From: Sapria himalayana
Taxonomy: Eukaryota; Streptophyta; Magnoliopsida; Malpighiales; Rafflesiaceae
DNA length: 64,000 bases
Direction of reading: 5' to 3'
Assembly: GCA_029783825.1 (NCBI GenBank)
Contig: JAREIK010012258.1
Span: 97,707-161,706, forward strand
A program made the translations under genes and the position numbers. This document shows positions 51,303-63,935 of the stretch, one piece after another (position 1 is the first letter of the stretch; each line of letters opens with the position of its first letter). The notes under the pieces were generated by a model. It had not been told where the DNA came from. It worked only from the letters and a program-made list of their open reading frames with translations, and made no database searches.

Positions 51303-51760
51303 ACCTGATTTCTAAAGTTGGTTTACATTGATCCATTGCTCCAATACCTCATTTATAGCAGCATCAAACTTATGAGATTTGTATGATATCATTACCAACT
51401 CATGTAGCTTTAGCCGAGCATACCCAATGAACTAAGGGTTTAAACTGTTAAACAAACTGGAGCTTATATTACTCTCATTAATGTTGGAATATTGTGATTT
51501 TAAAGTTTCTCGAATATCAAAATTAGATACTACATTCCTCTCTTGATCTTTGATAGGTGGTACCCAATCCTGGTTAATAGAGATGTTAATGGAACCCACA
51601 AAGAATTACGTTTTCTGAAAACACTACTATATCTTAGTATGTACCCTTGATCTACAAAGGACTGGAGATCTAAAAACAAGAATGGACATTGTTCACGCAC
51701 AGCACAATCAATGTAGTACCACTCCCCTACGTGCAACCAACACAATCTATAATTAGAAGA
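51303..51760 (-). pseudogene. Captured host gene fragment resembling ATXR3/SDG2-type histone methyltransferase (GYF-like region)
   Basis: The minus strand gives HVGEWYYIDCAVREQCPFLF, LDLQSFVDQGYILRYSSVFR and KRNSLWVPLTS. This is the GEWYY-D...P...L..LV..G.I...S.VFRK...WVP pattern of a GYF-like domain. After a frameshift it continues VPPIKDQERNVVSNFDI, then FIGYARLKLHELVMISYKSH and KFDAAINEVLEQWINVNQ. A good splice donor, CAG followed by GTATGA, closes the exon near 51304. From memory this combination fits the N-terminal half of plant ATXR3/SDG2-like H3K4 methyltransferases; it cannot be verified here. Stops and the frameshift make it a fragment. Retained intron boundaries point to capture of genomic DNA rather than cDNA. 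It lies on the same strand as the element's transposase remnant. Confidence 0.5.
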
Positions 51761-52009
51761 TGAGAAATATAAACCAACCTCAGAGCTTATACTTTTTCAT
51801 GATGATGACGAATGAAGATGATGGACAATAATGGTGGATGATGACAGAGTAGAATGATGATGAATGGTTAATTTGCCCGACACCATTACTCCAATCGAAC
51901 GGATGCTCTTTTCTGGGGTTGCAAACATTGGGTTTTTTAATGTATTTCACCCGATATAGAATATGGGCTTGTGAATGGTTTGAATATATACCATTATAAA
52001 TTTTATATC
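51761..52009. other. Region beside the captured fragment
   Basis: It contains GATGATGA / AATGATGATGAATGG trinucleotide-like words (51798-51870) and a moderately GC stretch near 51880-51925. This may be more of the captured locus, but no frame was recognised. Confidence 0.35.
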
Positions 52010-52128
52010 AAACTTATATATTTACATGTTTATGTATTTATGTATTTGTGTATTTATATATTTATGTATTTATATATTTATGTATTTATATATTTTTTTA
52101 TTTATATATATATATGTATATATATTTA

Positions 52129-52169
<41 letters not shown>

Positions 52170-52395
52170 TTAAATATTTATATATTTATATATTTATATA
52201 TTTAGATATTTATACTTTTAGATATTTATATGTTTAATTATATATATATTTACATATTCACATATTTACATATATTCACATATTTACATATTTACATATT
52301 TACATATTTACATATTTACATATTTGCATATTTACATATTTGCATATTTACATATTTACATATTTACATATTTACATATTTACATATTTACATTA
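52010..52395. repeat. ATTTATGT / TTTACATA octamer arrays
   Basis: TATTTATG/TATTTATA octamers (52010-52235) pass through (TA)n and then into TTTACATA octamers (52245-52392). The 88-residue frame across them is a repeat translation. Confidence 0.9.
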
Positions 52396-53400
52396 TTTAA
52401 TATAATTTATAATTTATAAAACTCCAAAAATTACTTTAAGTGAGAAGATCAATAAAAAAAAGTTATATTTATTATTTTAATAAAAATGGAATAATAAAAG
52501 CTAATAGTAAAAATCTTACTTAATTGTTTAATTATTATAAATTTCAGTAGGTGCAAAAAATAAAACTTTAATTCAAATCAACTTAGGGTCAGTTCGATAT
52601 TTATTTTCAAAAGTATTTATAGGTCTAAAGATAATTTTAAGTGTTGTTAGGACAAAAATATCATTAGTAATATTTTAAATAACTATTTTGAAACCCTATA
52701 AACACACTTGAAATGTTCTTTTTATAATTGCACTGAGATATTTATTTGTTAAAACATCAATTTTTATTGATGCAATTAAAACATCTATGTATTAATATTT
52801 AAATTTCAATATATTTTATTTTAAATTTAATAAAAAAGTTTAATTTTTTTTATAATTCAAAATTTTAAAATTTTTAGTGATTATTTTTTTAAAGTTTCCT
52901 ATAATAATAAAACTATTTTGATTAACTTAAAATAATATTAATATTTACTAGTTTATTCATTAATTTAGATATTTTTGTAAATATTTTTTATTTAATCATA
53001 CAAAGAATTATTTTAGTTTTTATTAGTAGAAATTTTAATGTATATTCATTTATTTTCTAAAATATCTTAAAAAATTATTATAATTAAATAATTAATTATT
53101 TAATGCTTTTATACAAATTTATAAATTTATTAATTAAAAATTTTAGAAAAAATTTTTGTATAAATTTTTAAAAATTTTATAATCATAAAAAACATTATTT
53201 TAGTCCTTATGAATATATATTTTTTTGTATCTATATATTTTTTAATTTATTTATATATAATATCCTATTTTTAGAATTATATGAGGATAATGTTACTTTA
53301 ATGTATTGCTCATCTATACACCATGACATACATTTAATATACAAAATTAAATATAATATTAAAACAAATAATATATTAAACAAATTTAATTATTAAAGAT
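52396..53400. other. AT-rich non-coding region of element D
   Basis: More than 80 percent A/T by eye, with long A and T runs. No gene, period or motif was recognised. Confidence 0.6.
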
Positions 53401-53812
53401 TAGCGATGGAAATTATCTCTAATTCAAATAGGTAATGAAAAAATCCCCAGTTAAATGCATAGATTTTGTGAAAATTAAGATTTAATGAATAATAACTTGC
53501 AATTAAATATAAAATTGTAAAATAAATTTAGATAATTATTTAGTGAAGTAATTTGTCTCTATCTAATAAGATAGGGAGAATCCATCGCTAAATTCATTGT
53601 TTAATTTGCCACTTTTATTTGCGTGAAAATCTATGAGGATATTAGATAGGAATAATTTTTAATGAAAAATTTCTATCACTAATCCATCACAAATTTGTAA
53701 TTCAATGTGAAATTAAAAATTTATTGTTATTCCATAGCTAATCGCTTGCTAATTAGCTAGTGAATTTTTCATAGCTAAATTTCTAAAACTAAATAAAAAT
53801 TTTCTTTTAGTG
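53401..53812. repeat. Subterminal repeats and right terminus of element D
   Basis: Words such as TTAGCGATGG, AATCCATCGCTAAATTC, TCCATAGCTAATCG and TTGCTAATTAGCTAG recur, matching the TAGCTA-type ends of A, C and E. The terminus is TTTTCTTTTAGTG. Confidence 0.75.
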
Positions 53813-54974
53813 ATCTATCTATCTATCTATATATCTATATGTTTATTTATCTATCTATTCATCTATCCATATAATTGTCTATCTATCTATTTGTATATTT
53901 GTTAATTTGTCTATCTATCTATCTGTCTATCTTTCTATCTTTTTAACTAATTGTCAACCTATTTATTTGTCTATATGTCTATCTATCAATTTGTCTATCA
54001 TTATATTTGTCTATGTTTCTACATGTCTATAAATCAATCACAGATTGGTCTATCTGTCTATCTGCTTATCTATCAATCTATCTACCAATCTATCTAGGTA
54101 TACATATATCCTTCTATTTGTCAATTATATATGTCTATCTATGAATTTATCTATCTATTTATCTGTCTATCTGTATATTTGTCTATCTGTCTATTTGGCC
54201 ATCAAACTAACTAACTATCTTTCTATCTGTCTATCAATCTATGTGTCTACCTGTTTACATGTCTACTAGTCTATCTATCTATCTTTCAACCTATCTAACT
54301 ATCTATATATCAATCTATTGTTTGTCTATCTATTTATCAGTCTATCTTTCAACCTATGTATCTGTCTATTTGTAAATCTATCCATTTGTCTATTTGTATA
54401 TCTATCTATCTATTTTTCTGACTATCTGTCTATATGTAGAATTATTTATTTATATATCTATTTATCTATATAACTATCAATCTATCTATATATCAATCTG
54501 TCTAATTGTCTATATATCTATTTATTTATTTGTATATCTGTCTATTTGCCTATCTGTTTATCTGTCTATCTATCTATCAATCTGATAATATATATATATC
54601 TATCTATCTATCTATTTTTTTATCTATCTGTCTATCAATTTATCTAATGATCTATATGTCTATATGTCTATCTGTATATCTTGTCTATCTCTCGATTTAT
54701 CTATCTATCTACTATTTATATATGTATTTATTTAGTTAGTTGTCTATCTATCTATCTATCTATATATCTGTCTGTATATTTATCTATCTATCCATCTATC
54801 TATCTAAGTGTCTATCTATCTATAAAACTATCTATTATAAATTAATCTATATGTCTATCTATCTATTTTCAATCTATTTTTTATCTATTTATTTATCAAT
54901 CGAATTATCTATTTATCTATCATTCTATATCTATCATTCTATATATCAATCATTCTATATATTTAGCATATATC

Positions 54975-55029
<55 letters not shown>

Positions 55030-58000
55030 TATATATATATAATTTATATATCTATCTATCTAACTATTCATTTGTCTATCTATCTACCAATCTATCAATC
55101 TATTTATAAATTTTAGTATCTTTCAATTTGTCAATGTGTCTTTCTGTCAATCTATCAATCAATCTATTTGGCTATCTATCTATTTATATATTATTTATCT
55201 TTCTATCTATATATGCATATGTCTATCTGTCTATTTTTCTATATGTCTATCTTTCTTTATGTTTATCTACTTTCTATCATTCTAACATTATATCTGTCTA
55301 TCTATCTATTTGTCTATTTGTCTATCTACCTAGCTATCTATTTGTCTATTTGTCTATCTACCTATTTATCTGTCAATCTATCTTATGTATGTCTATCTAT
55401 GTATCTTTCTATTTATCTATCTATCTGACTTTCTATCTATCATTCTATCAATATATATACCTATATATCTATTCATATATCTATTTATCTTTCTATCAAT
55501 CTATATGTCTACGTATCTATTCTGCCTATCCATCCATCTATCTAACTGTCTATCTATATATCTATCTGTCTATCTATCTATCCATCTATCTTTCTTTCCA
55601 GTTATCTATCTATTTATCTGTCTATCTATCAATCTTTCTATCTCATATCTATCTTTCTATATATCTATATATCTATGTATATATCTAACAAATTATCTGT
55701 CTCTTTATATATCTTTCTCTCTATCTAACTATCAATATATTGATCAATCAATCAATCAATCTATTTATGTATCTTTCTATTTGTCTTTCAATCATCTATC
55801 TATTTACCTATCTATTTATCTATCTATTTATCTATCTGTTTATCTATCTGTTTATCTATTTTTCTCTCTATCTATCTATCTATTTGTCTATGTATCTATT
55901 TTTCTATCTATCTATTTGTCTATCAATCAATCAATCAATCAATCAATCTATTTATCATTCTATCTATCTGTTTTTCTAACTATCTACCTATCTATCTATC
56001 TAAGTATCTATCTATTAGTATATCTAACTATCTGACTATCAGTCTATCTAATTAACTATCTATTTAAACTTTCTGCCTATCTATCTATCTATATATCCAT
56101 TATCTATCTAACTATCTATCTAACTATCTACCTATCTATCTATCTATATGTCTATACTATCTATGTGTTTAATTATATATCTAATTATCTATTTGTCTAT
56201 CTATCTATTTATCATTTAATCAATCGATCAATCTATCAATTTTTTCTACCTTTCTATCTGTCATTCTGTCCATCTATAAATATACCTATCTATCTATCTA
56301 ATTTTCTATTTATCTATTTGTATTTCTAGCTATATATCTTTCTATCTATATATCTTTCTATCTGTCTATCAGTCGATATTTTTATTTATTTATCGGTCTA
56401 ACATTCTAAATTCTATCTATCTATCAATATATCTATTTATCTATATATCTACTTGCCTATCTATCTATCTATCTATCTTTCTGTCTTTCTGTCTATCTAT
56501 CTATCTAAATAATTGTCTATTTATCTATATGTCAATTATCTATCTATCTATCTAACTATCTATCTGTCTAACTATCTTTTTTTCAATGTCTATCAATTAA
56601 TCTGCCTATCTGTATAAATGTCTATTTTTCTATCTTTATATCTATCAATTTGTCTATCTGCCTATCTATCAATTCATCCTATCTTTTTTTGTTTATCTAT
56701 CATTTTGTCTATCTTTCTATATTTCTATCTATCTTTCTTTCTATTTATCTATTGTCTATTTGCCTTTCTTGCCTATTTTTTTATAGGACTATATTCCTAT
56801 TGTGAGTATCTACATATCTTATAATCAATGTATCTAACTAACTACCTATAACCTATAATCTCATCTACAATCTACCTATCAACCTATCTACCTATAGGCC
56901 ATATCTATCTATATGTGTATATTCCTGTCTATCTATCGTCTATCTATCTATCTATCTATCTGCCTATCCTCTCTATCTGTCTAAATGTCTATTTGTCTAT
57001 CTGACTATCAATCAAGCAATCTATCTATCTATCTATCTATATTTTATATTTGGTCTATCTGTCTATCTATCTAATTTATATGCCAATTTATCTATCTGTA
57101 TATCTGTCTATCTATCTTACTTCTATAGGTCTTTCTGTCTATATATCTATATGGTCTATTCATCTATCAGTGTATTTAGTTATCTATCTATATGTATAAC
57201 TATTTATCCATATATCTATCGATTCTAGCTATCGATCTGTCTATTCTCTTATATGTCTATATGTCTATCTGTATATCGATCTTTCTTTCAATCTGTCAAT
57301 ATATCTACATGTCCTACTTGTCTACTATTCTATTTGTCTATCATATCGATTTTTCTAAATGTAAATCTATCTCTCTATCTGTAATACTATCTATCTAGTC
57401 TATCTTTTAATATGTCTATAGGTATATTTATCTATCTATCTATATGTGGATCTATCGATCTATCAACCTATCTATTTATCTATTTTTTTATCTTTTAATC
57501 TTTCAATCAATCAATCAATCTATATATTTATCTGTCTATCGGTCTATATGCCGAATTGTGTATCTATCTATTAGTCTATCTATCTATCTTCTAACTAACT
57601 AACTATCTATCTATATATCTATCTAAAGTTTGTATATAGATATGTCTATTTTTCTATATGTCTATCTATATATCTGTCAATCTATATATTTATATATCTA
57701 TCTATCTATCCATCTAACTGTCTATCTATCTTTATGTCTATTGTCAATCTATCTGTCTATCTATCAATTTTTTTGTTATTGTTTATCTTTTTATCTTTCT
57801 AACTATCTACCTATATATTTTTCCTTATTTCTATTTATCTATCTATCTATCTGCATATCTATCTATATGTCTATCTGCTTATCTTTGAATCTATGTATTT
57901 GTCTATCTATTTATCTATCTATATATCTTTTTGTCTATCTATCTATCTATCTATATATCTATCTGTCAATTTATCTATTGCCTATCTAGTTATGTTTTTA

Positions 58001-58808
58001 TCTACCTATATGTTACATAACTATCTACCTATTTGCATATTTCTGTATCTACCTATCTGCCTATCTACCTATCTTTCTATTTCCTATCACCTTTCTACTT
58101 TTCTACATATATGTCTGTCTACCTACCTACCTATCTGTCTGTCTATCTGTCAAGCTAATCTATCTTTCTATTTATCTATCTATAAATCTATAAATCTGTC
58201 TGTCTGTCTGTCTGTTTATCTATTTATTTTTCTTTCGATTAATCAATCTATCTGTCTATTAATCTTGGGGTCTATCTCTCTTTCTATTTTTTAACTACTT
58301 GACTAGGTGACTATCTTTCTATATATCTATCTATCTGTCTATCTGTCTATCTGTCTATATGTCTATATGTCTATATTTCTATCTATTTATCTATCTATCT
58401 ATGAATCTTTTTATTTATCTATATGTCTATCTATATAGCTCTTTATCTATCTATCTATCTATCTAACTACCTATTTGTCTGTCTATCTATCTATCTATCT
58501 TTCTTTCTATCTTCATAACTATCTATCTGTCTATCTATCTCTCTATCTATTTGAAAATATGTCTATCTGTCTTATTTCCTTTTTGTTTATATATCTATGT
58601 GCCTTCTATTCATGTATCTATCTATTTGTCTATATGTCTATCTGTATAGCAGACTATATGTTAATCTATCTACATGTATATCTAACTAACTAACTATCTA
58701 TCTATTTTTAAATCTGTCTATCAATATTCAAGATGTCAATCAATTAATTTCTCTAATTGTCTATCTGTCTATGTGACTATCAATTTATCATTTTATCTAT
58801 TTATCTAT

Positions 58809-58844
<36 letters not shown>

Positions 58845-60078
58845 ATCTATCTTTCTGTCTGTCAATATCTTCATCTGTTTATCTATATATCTATCTATTT
58901 GTATATCTATCAATATGTTTATCTATATATCTATCTATCTATTTATGTATCTATCTAATTATTTTCTATCTATCTATTTATGTATCTATCTATCAATTTA
59001 TCTATCTATCTCTTTATATGTCTATTAATCAATCTGTCTATCTCTATCTATCTAGCTATCTATTTATCTAACTTTCTATTTGCTATCTGTATACCTAACT
59101 ATCTGTCTAGCTATATATATGTCTATATGCCAATCTATCTATTTGAATATCAGTCTATCTTTCTTTCTATCTATCTTTTTATCTTTCTTTCTTTCAATCT
59201 GTATATCTCTCTATATTTTCTTTCTTTCTTTATTTCTATCAATCATTCAATTAATCTGTCTCTTTATCTATTTATCTATCTATTTATCTATCTTTATAAC
59301 TATATATCTGTCTATCTATCTATCTATCTATTTGATTATTTTACTATCTATCTAATTATCTATCTGTCTATTTGTCTATGTGCCTTTTGTTTCTATCTAT
59401 CTATCTATCTATCTAGCTATGTAACTATTTATATGTCTATCTGTCTATCTATCTATCTATCTATCTACTTGTCTATTTGTCTATATATCAATTTATATAT
59501 CTATCTATCTGTCAATCTATTAAAACTGTCTATTTATCAATCTGTAAATCTATCTATCTGTCAATCTATTAAAATTGTCTATCTATCTTTCTATTTATTT
59601 ATCTATATGAATATCTGTCTTTCTATCTATCTAACTATCTGTCTATTCATCTATCTATCTATCTATTTGTTTATCTATGTATCTGTCTATCTATCAATCT
59701 AACCATTTATCTATCTGTCTATGTGTCCATCTTTATCTATCTGTCAATCTATCTATATGTCTATTTGTCTATCTATCTATCTAGGTATCTGCCTATCTCT
59801 ATATTTGTCAATCTATCTATCTATCTATTTTTTGTCTATTTGTCCATCTGTTTGATATCTTTATATCTATTTATCTATCCATTTATCTATATATCTGTCT
59901 ATCTATTTATCTAATTATCTATCTATTTATCTATCTATCTAATTATCTATCTATTTATCTATCTCTCTATCTATCTATCTACCTATCTAGTCATCTATCT
60001 ATTTTATAACTATCTAACTATCTATCTATCTTTATATCTATATATATATATATATATATATATCTATCTATATTTCTA

Positions 60079-60110
<32 letters not shown>

Positions 60111-61469
60111 CTATTTGTTTGTCTATCTCTCTATATGTTTATCTTTCTATCTATCTATATATCTATCTATCTATAAGTTTATTTATCTATATGTCTATCA
60201 TTCTCTCATTCTATCTATCTTTCTTTCAATGTTTCATTCTATTTATCAATCTTTCTATATGTCTATCTGTTTATCTATTTATCAATCTATCCTTCTATAT
60301 ATCTATCTATCTATCTATCTTTATAACTCTCTATCTATCGATCTATCTATCTATATGTCCATCTTTATAACTATCTACATATCTATTTGTCTATCTATCT
60401 CTCTTTCTTTCTGACTATCTTTATATCTATATATCAGTCTATCTTTCTATTTCTCTATCTTTCTATCTATCAATTAGTTGATATTTCTATCAGTCTATCT
60501 ATCTATCGGTCTATCTATCTCTATCTATTAATCTATCTATCTATCTGTCAATTCGTTAATCTATCAATCAATCAATCTATCTATCTCTATATTTACCTAT
60601 CTTTTATCTATCTATCTATCTATCTATCTATCTGTCTATGTGTCTATATAACTATATGTCTTTTTTTCTATATGTCTATCTGTCATTCTGTCAATTTATC
60701 AATCTATCTAACTATCGATCTATTTATATATCTATCTATCTATATATCTTTCCATCTATCTTTTTTGTCTATGTATCTATCTGTCTATTTGTCTATTTGT
60801 CTATCAATCTTACTATCTATCTGCCTATCTATTTATCTCTCTATCAATCTATTTGTTTATCTATCTATCTATCTATCTATCTGTCAATCTATTAGTCTAT
60901 TTATCAATCAATCTATCTATTTGTCTATCTATATATCTATCTATCTATCGATTTATTTATCTGACTATATATCAATCAATCAATCTATCAATCAATCAAT
61001 CAATCTAACTATCTATCTTTCTAACTATCTATCTATCTAACTATAAATCTATCTAACTATCTATCTATATTTTGATCTATCTATATGTCTATCTATCTAT
61101 CTATCTATCTATTTGCCTAAATATTTATGTGTCTATCTATCATCTATCTTTATGTCTTTCTATTTTTCTATCTATATGCCAATCTATCCATCTTTCCATC
61201 AATCAATCAATCAATCTATCTATCGATCTTTCTAATAATCTATCTATCTATCACACTATCTGTATATCTGTTTGTCTGTCTATCTACCTATTTATCTATA
61301 TATCAATCTATTTATCTTTCTATCTGTCTATCTATTTATTTATATATTTATCTATATATCTATCTATATATTTATTTATCTATATATTTATCTATCTATC
61401 TATCTATCTATCTATTTATCTATCTATTTATTTATCTATCAATTTGTCTATCTGTCTATCTATCTCTCT

Positions 61470-61500
<31 letters not shown>

Positions 61501-61548
61501 TTATCTGTCTATCTATCTATCTATTTATATATATTTTTATTTATCTAA
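53813..61548. repeat. TCTA satellite, 7.7 kb, between elements D and E
   Basis: Degenerate TCTA tetramers, with sub-blocks such as TATCAATCAATCAATC (55740-55760, 55920-55945, 60965-61005) and (AT)n runs near 54978-55021, 58812-58842, 60046-60062, 60091-60110 and 61477-61500. A 60-base local duplication with CTGTCAATCTATTAAAA occurs near 59508-59578. ATCAATTTGTCTATCATTAT at about 53985 also occurs near 37835, in the previous array. All open frames are tetramer translations. Confidence 0.95.
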
Positions 61549-61556
61549 CACTACAA

Positions 61557-61605
61557 AAAAATCCAAAATAGCTAGGAAAAATTTCTCTAGCTATTTTGGA
61601 TTTTT
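61557..61605. repeat. Terminal hairpin of element E
   Basis: AAAATCCAAAATAGCTAG (ending 61575) and CTAGCTATTTTGGATTTT (starting 61587) are perfectly complementary over at least 18 bases, with an 11-base loop, 8 bases inside the element end. Confidence 0.88.
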
Positions 61606-62039
61606 CCATTGCTAAAATAGAATAACGATGGATTAACGATAAAAATTATCTCAATATAAAGTTATTGTTGCAAAATAGTGACGAGGAAATATAATTCCCT
61701 AGCAACTTTTTAATGATGGAAATTCCCTAGCTAATTATATTTTTTTCTTGCAAATTTTAATCATAATTAAGAATAATAATTAATAATTTTCGACTGAATA
61801 TGCACAGAAACAACCCTAGTTAATTAGTGATTGAAAATCACTAGCTATTTTCATTCCAAATTTCACAATTTTTTTTGCATAAAATTTGATTACACATTTT
61901 TTATATTTATATTATATTAATTAAAAACATATACTATAAACCATTTTTTAAATTAACAAAAATTAAAAACAAATCAGAAATAATTATAATACAATAATCA
62001 CATTGTAAAAAAAAGCATGACATAGGTATATAATCATTT

Positions 62040-62215
62040 AATACTAAATCATCATCTTCAACATTAGCTTTTTCATTTGTGCATGCTTTTCCTGCATGTC
62101 TACTCTACTTGAACTTAGTGTGCTATCTATCTCGTAAAGGCTGCTAACTGTGACTCCATATAGGTCATCTATTATTGCATTGCATTCTTCATTTCTTTCA
62201 TCTTATCATTAGCTT
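62040..62215 (-). pseudogene. Transposase_24-type gene tail, element E
   Basis: The minus strand reads MTYMESQLAAFTR, matching MSNMESQLAALAHQ of element C, preceded by MKEMKNAM and followed by frameshifts and stops. It is the only coding trace of the element visible here. Confidence 0.6.
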
Positions 62216-62343
62216 CTTTCTATCATGCATATACATCAATTCAAACTTAAGTAATACGTTGGATGGCAACTTATTAATTTTGCAAAAATTATAAATATGA
62301 CCATCACTTATATAGCTTTTACCAATATGCATGATGAATAGTG

Positions 62344-62410
62344 ACTGAAAGATTTATGGAGTTGTGCGGTACATATATAGCATTTACCAATCATTGTGCA
62401 AAATTTCATC
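62344..62410. repeat. Direct repeat in element E, copy 1
   Basis: AGATTTATGGAGTTGTGCGG followed by ATATAGCATTTACCAATCAT recurs near 63940-64000 with about 85 percent identity by eye, about 1.59 kb away. The second copy runs into the window edge, so the unit may be longer. Confidence 0.8.
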
Positions 62411-63110
62411 CATAAAACAAATATAGATGCAAACAATTATATTTATGCTTTCTGTTATGTCTTTCTTCCTACAGTATCAACATTATATAAATAATATTTT
62501 ATTTACATATTCATAAGACACCATAACTCTCCTAATTGACATCAAGAGTGGACCAGTGTCACTCACAAATACACACCCAAACTTTCTATCAACTTTTTTA
62601 GCTTCTCCTCCTTTCACACTTTTGTGCATGCCTAGTGTGCATAGTATGAGTTAGGATTTGGTACATAGCAAGGGAGAAAAATTGCTAATTTAAGCACCCC
62701 TCAATTGAAATGAAGCAACATGTGATACCAAGGGTATAATGGGCACAATGGGCACCTTCATTTTCCACAAAAAAAATAGTTACAATGCAGCTAGCACCAA
62801 GGGCAGTGCACACATGCACTATGCTATTTTAGTGCACATGTTGACTATGTTGTTATAGAATACATGTTCTATCTCTAAAAATATTCAGTAACACTCAAAC
62901 AAAAATAAACTAATATTCAGATTACCTGAGGCATCAATCAGCAAAAAAACATAACTAACCTCCAGATTTTTATAATGGGAGAAACATGCAAATGGCTATG
63001 AAGCCAATTTCTAGTTGTCATGTGCTACAAGCGGATGATTGACCCACTTTTGATTAAATCCCCTTTCTTTAAATCTATCACTGATAGTTCAGGGCTAACA
63101 ATCTAGAAAG
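62411..63110. other. Unassigned region of element E
   Basis: Moderate-complexity AT-rich DNA. No domain, repeat or RNA gene was recognised on either strand. Confidence 0.5.
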
Positions 63111-63480
63111 GAAAATTGTACTTCATATATACATGTATATGTATATATGTATATTTATGTCTATATTTTTATACATACATGTTTATGTGTATGTATGTAT
63201 ATATGCCTACCTATATGTGTCTGTGTGGAATGACTATTAAGACATTTCTAGTGATCATGTATATATGTATGCATGTATGTACATGTGTATTTGTGAATTT
63301 GTAGATGCACATATGTATATAAGATATGACCACACAAAAACACAGACATATATACACATATGTGTCTTAATGAGTATAAATGTATTTATCTTTGCATGTA
63401 CAAATGCATATATGTGCTGTGTGCAAGTGCATATATGTTCGTATACATGCACACATGCATGTGTGTTATGTGTTGGGATA
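63111..63480. repeat. ATGTATATATGTATA / ACACATATATGTGC low-complexity stretch
   Basis: Alternating purine-pyrimidine words (TATATGTATATATG, ACATACATG, GTGCATATATG) dominate. Open frames here are Tyr/Cys/Met-rich by-products. Confidence 0.75.
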
Positions 63481-63617
63481 TCTACAAAATAGTAATAAAA
63501 TAGTATTGTAAGTAGTGCAAACAAGTTTAAGAAATCAACAAAATAAAATTAAGCATCTACAAACATCATCATCAATAACACAACTCAGTTTCACTTTAAA
63601 ACAACTATATAAATTTC

Positions 63618-63848
63618 ATGAAACTCAAGTTGTTGTTATTGGGAATATTCTTACTCATGTGTATCTTCGACATTTTATTTTGTAGATTCCCACATGATGA
63701 CTATAAACAAGATATTGAGAAATTATCTACAATCAAAAAAAACTTCATAATTATCTTTCTGCATTGTCTCCCTTGTTCATTTTCTATATACAGCCCTAAT
63801 TTATCAATATTAAAATGTATACTCAAGATGAGCTGCTCTTGCTCATAA
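63618..63848 (+). CDS. Possible small secreted-type ORF, 76 residues, weakly supported
   Basis: The frame begins MKLKLLLLGIFLLMCIFDIL, which looks like a signal peptide. The rest has several cysteines (CLPC, CILKMSCSCS). There is no recognised family, no homologue elsewhere in the window, and the surrounding DNA is element E interior. A TATATAAAT word lies only about 10 bases upstream of the ATG, too close for a TATA box. Chance is a fair explanation. It is listed because, unlike most frames here, it is not repeat-derived. Confidence 0.15.
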   Translation: MKLKLLLLGIFLLMCIFDILFCRFPHDDYKQDIEKLSTIKKNFIIIFLHCLPCSFSIYSPNLSILKCILKMSCSCS

Positions 63849-63935
63849 TCTTGAGTCTGACATTGCAATTCATGGACTGATTCTAGATGAAAATCTCTAT
63901 ATTACCTTCAAATCAATATGTAGGATGATTACTAA

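Larger units (their letters stand above)
45200..53812 (-). mobile_element. CACTA element D, 8.6 kb, non-autonomous, with ATC target duplication
   Basis: The left end reads CACTATAAGAAAAATC. The right end, reverse complemented, reads CACTAAAAGAAAATTT. ATC flanks both sides (45197-45199 and 53813-53815). The left part carries the tail of a Transposase_24-type gene on the minus strand. The middle holds a tandem duplication, the AT-rich ~550-bp repeat and a captured host-gene-like fragment. No TNP2 was found. Its left ~600 bases closely resemble those of element E. Confidence 0.88.

Noticed and set aside
63116..63524. Tyr/Cys/Met-rich frames on both strands
   Set aside because: They are translations of alternating TATG/CATA low-complexity sequence.
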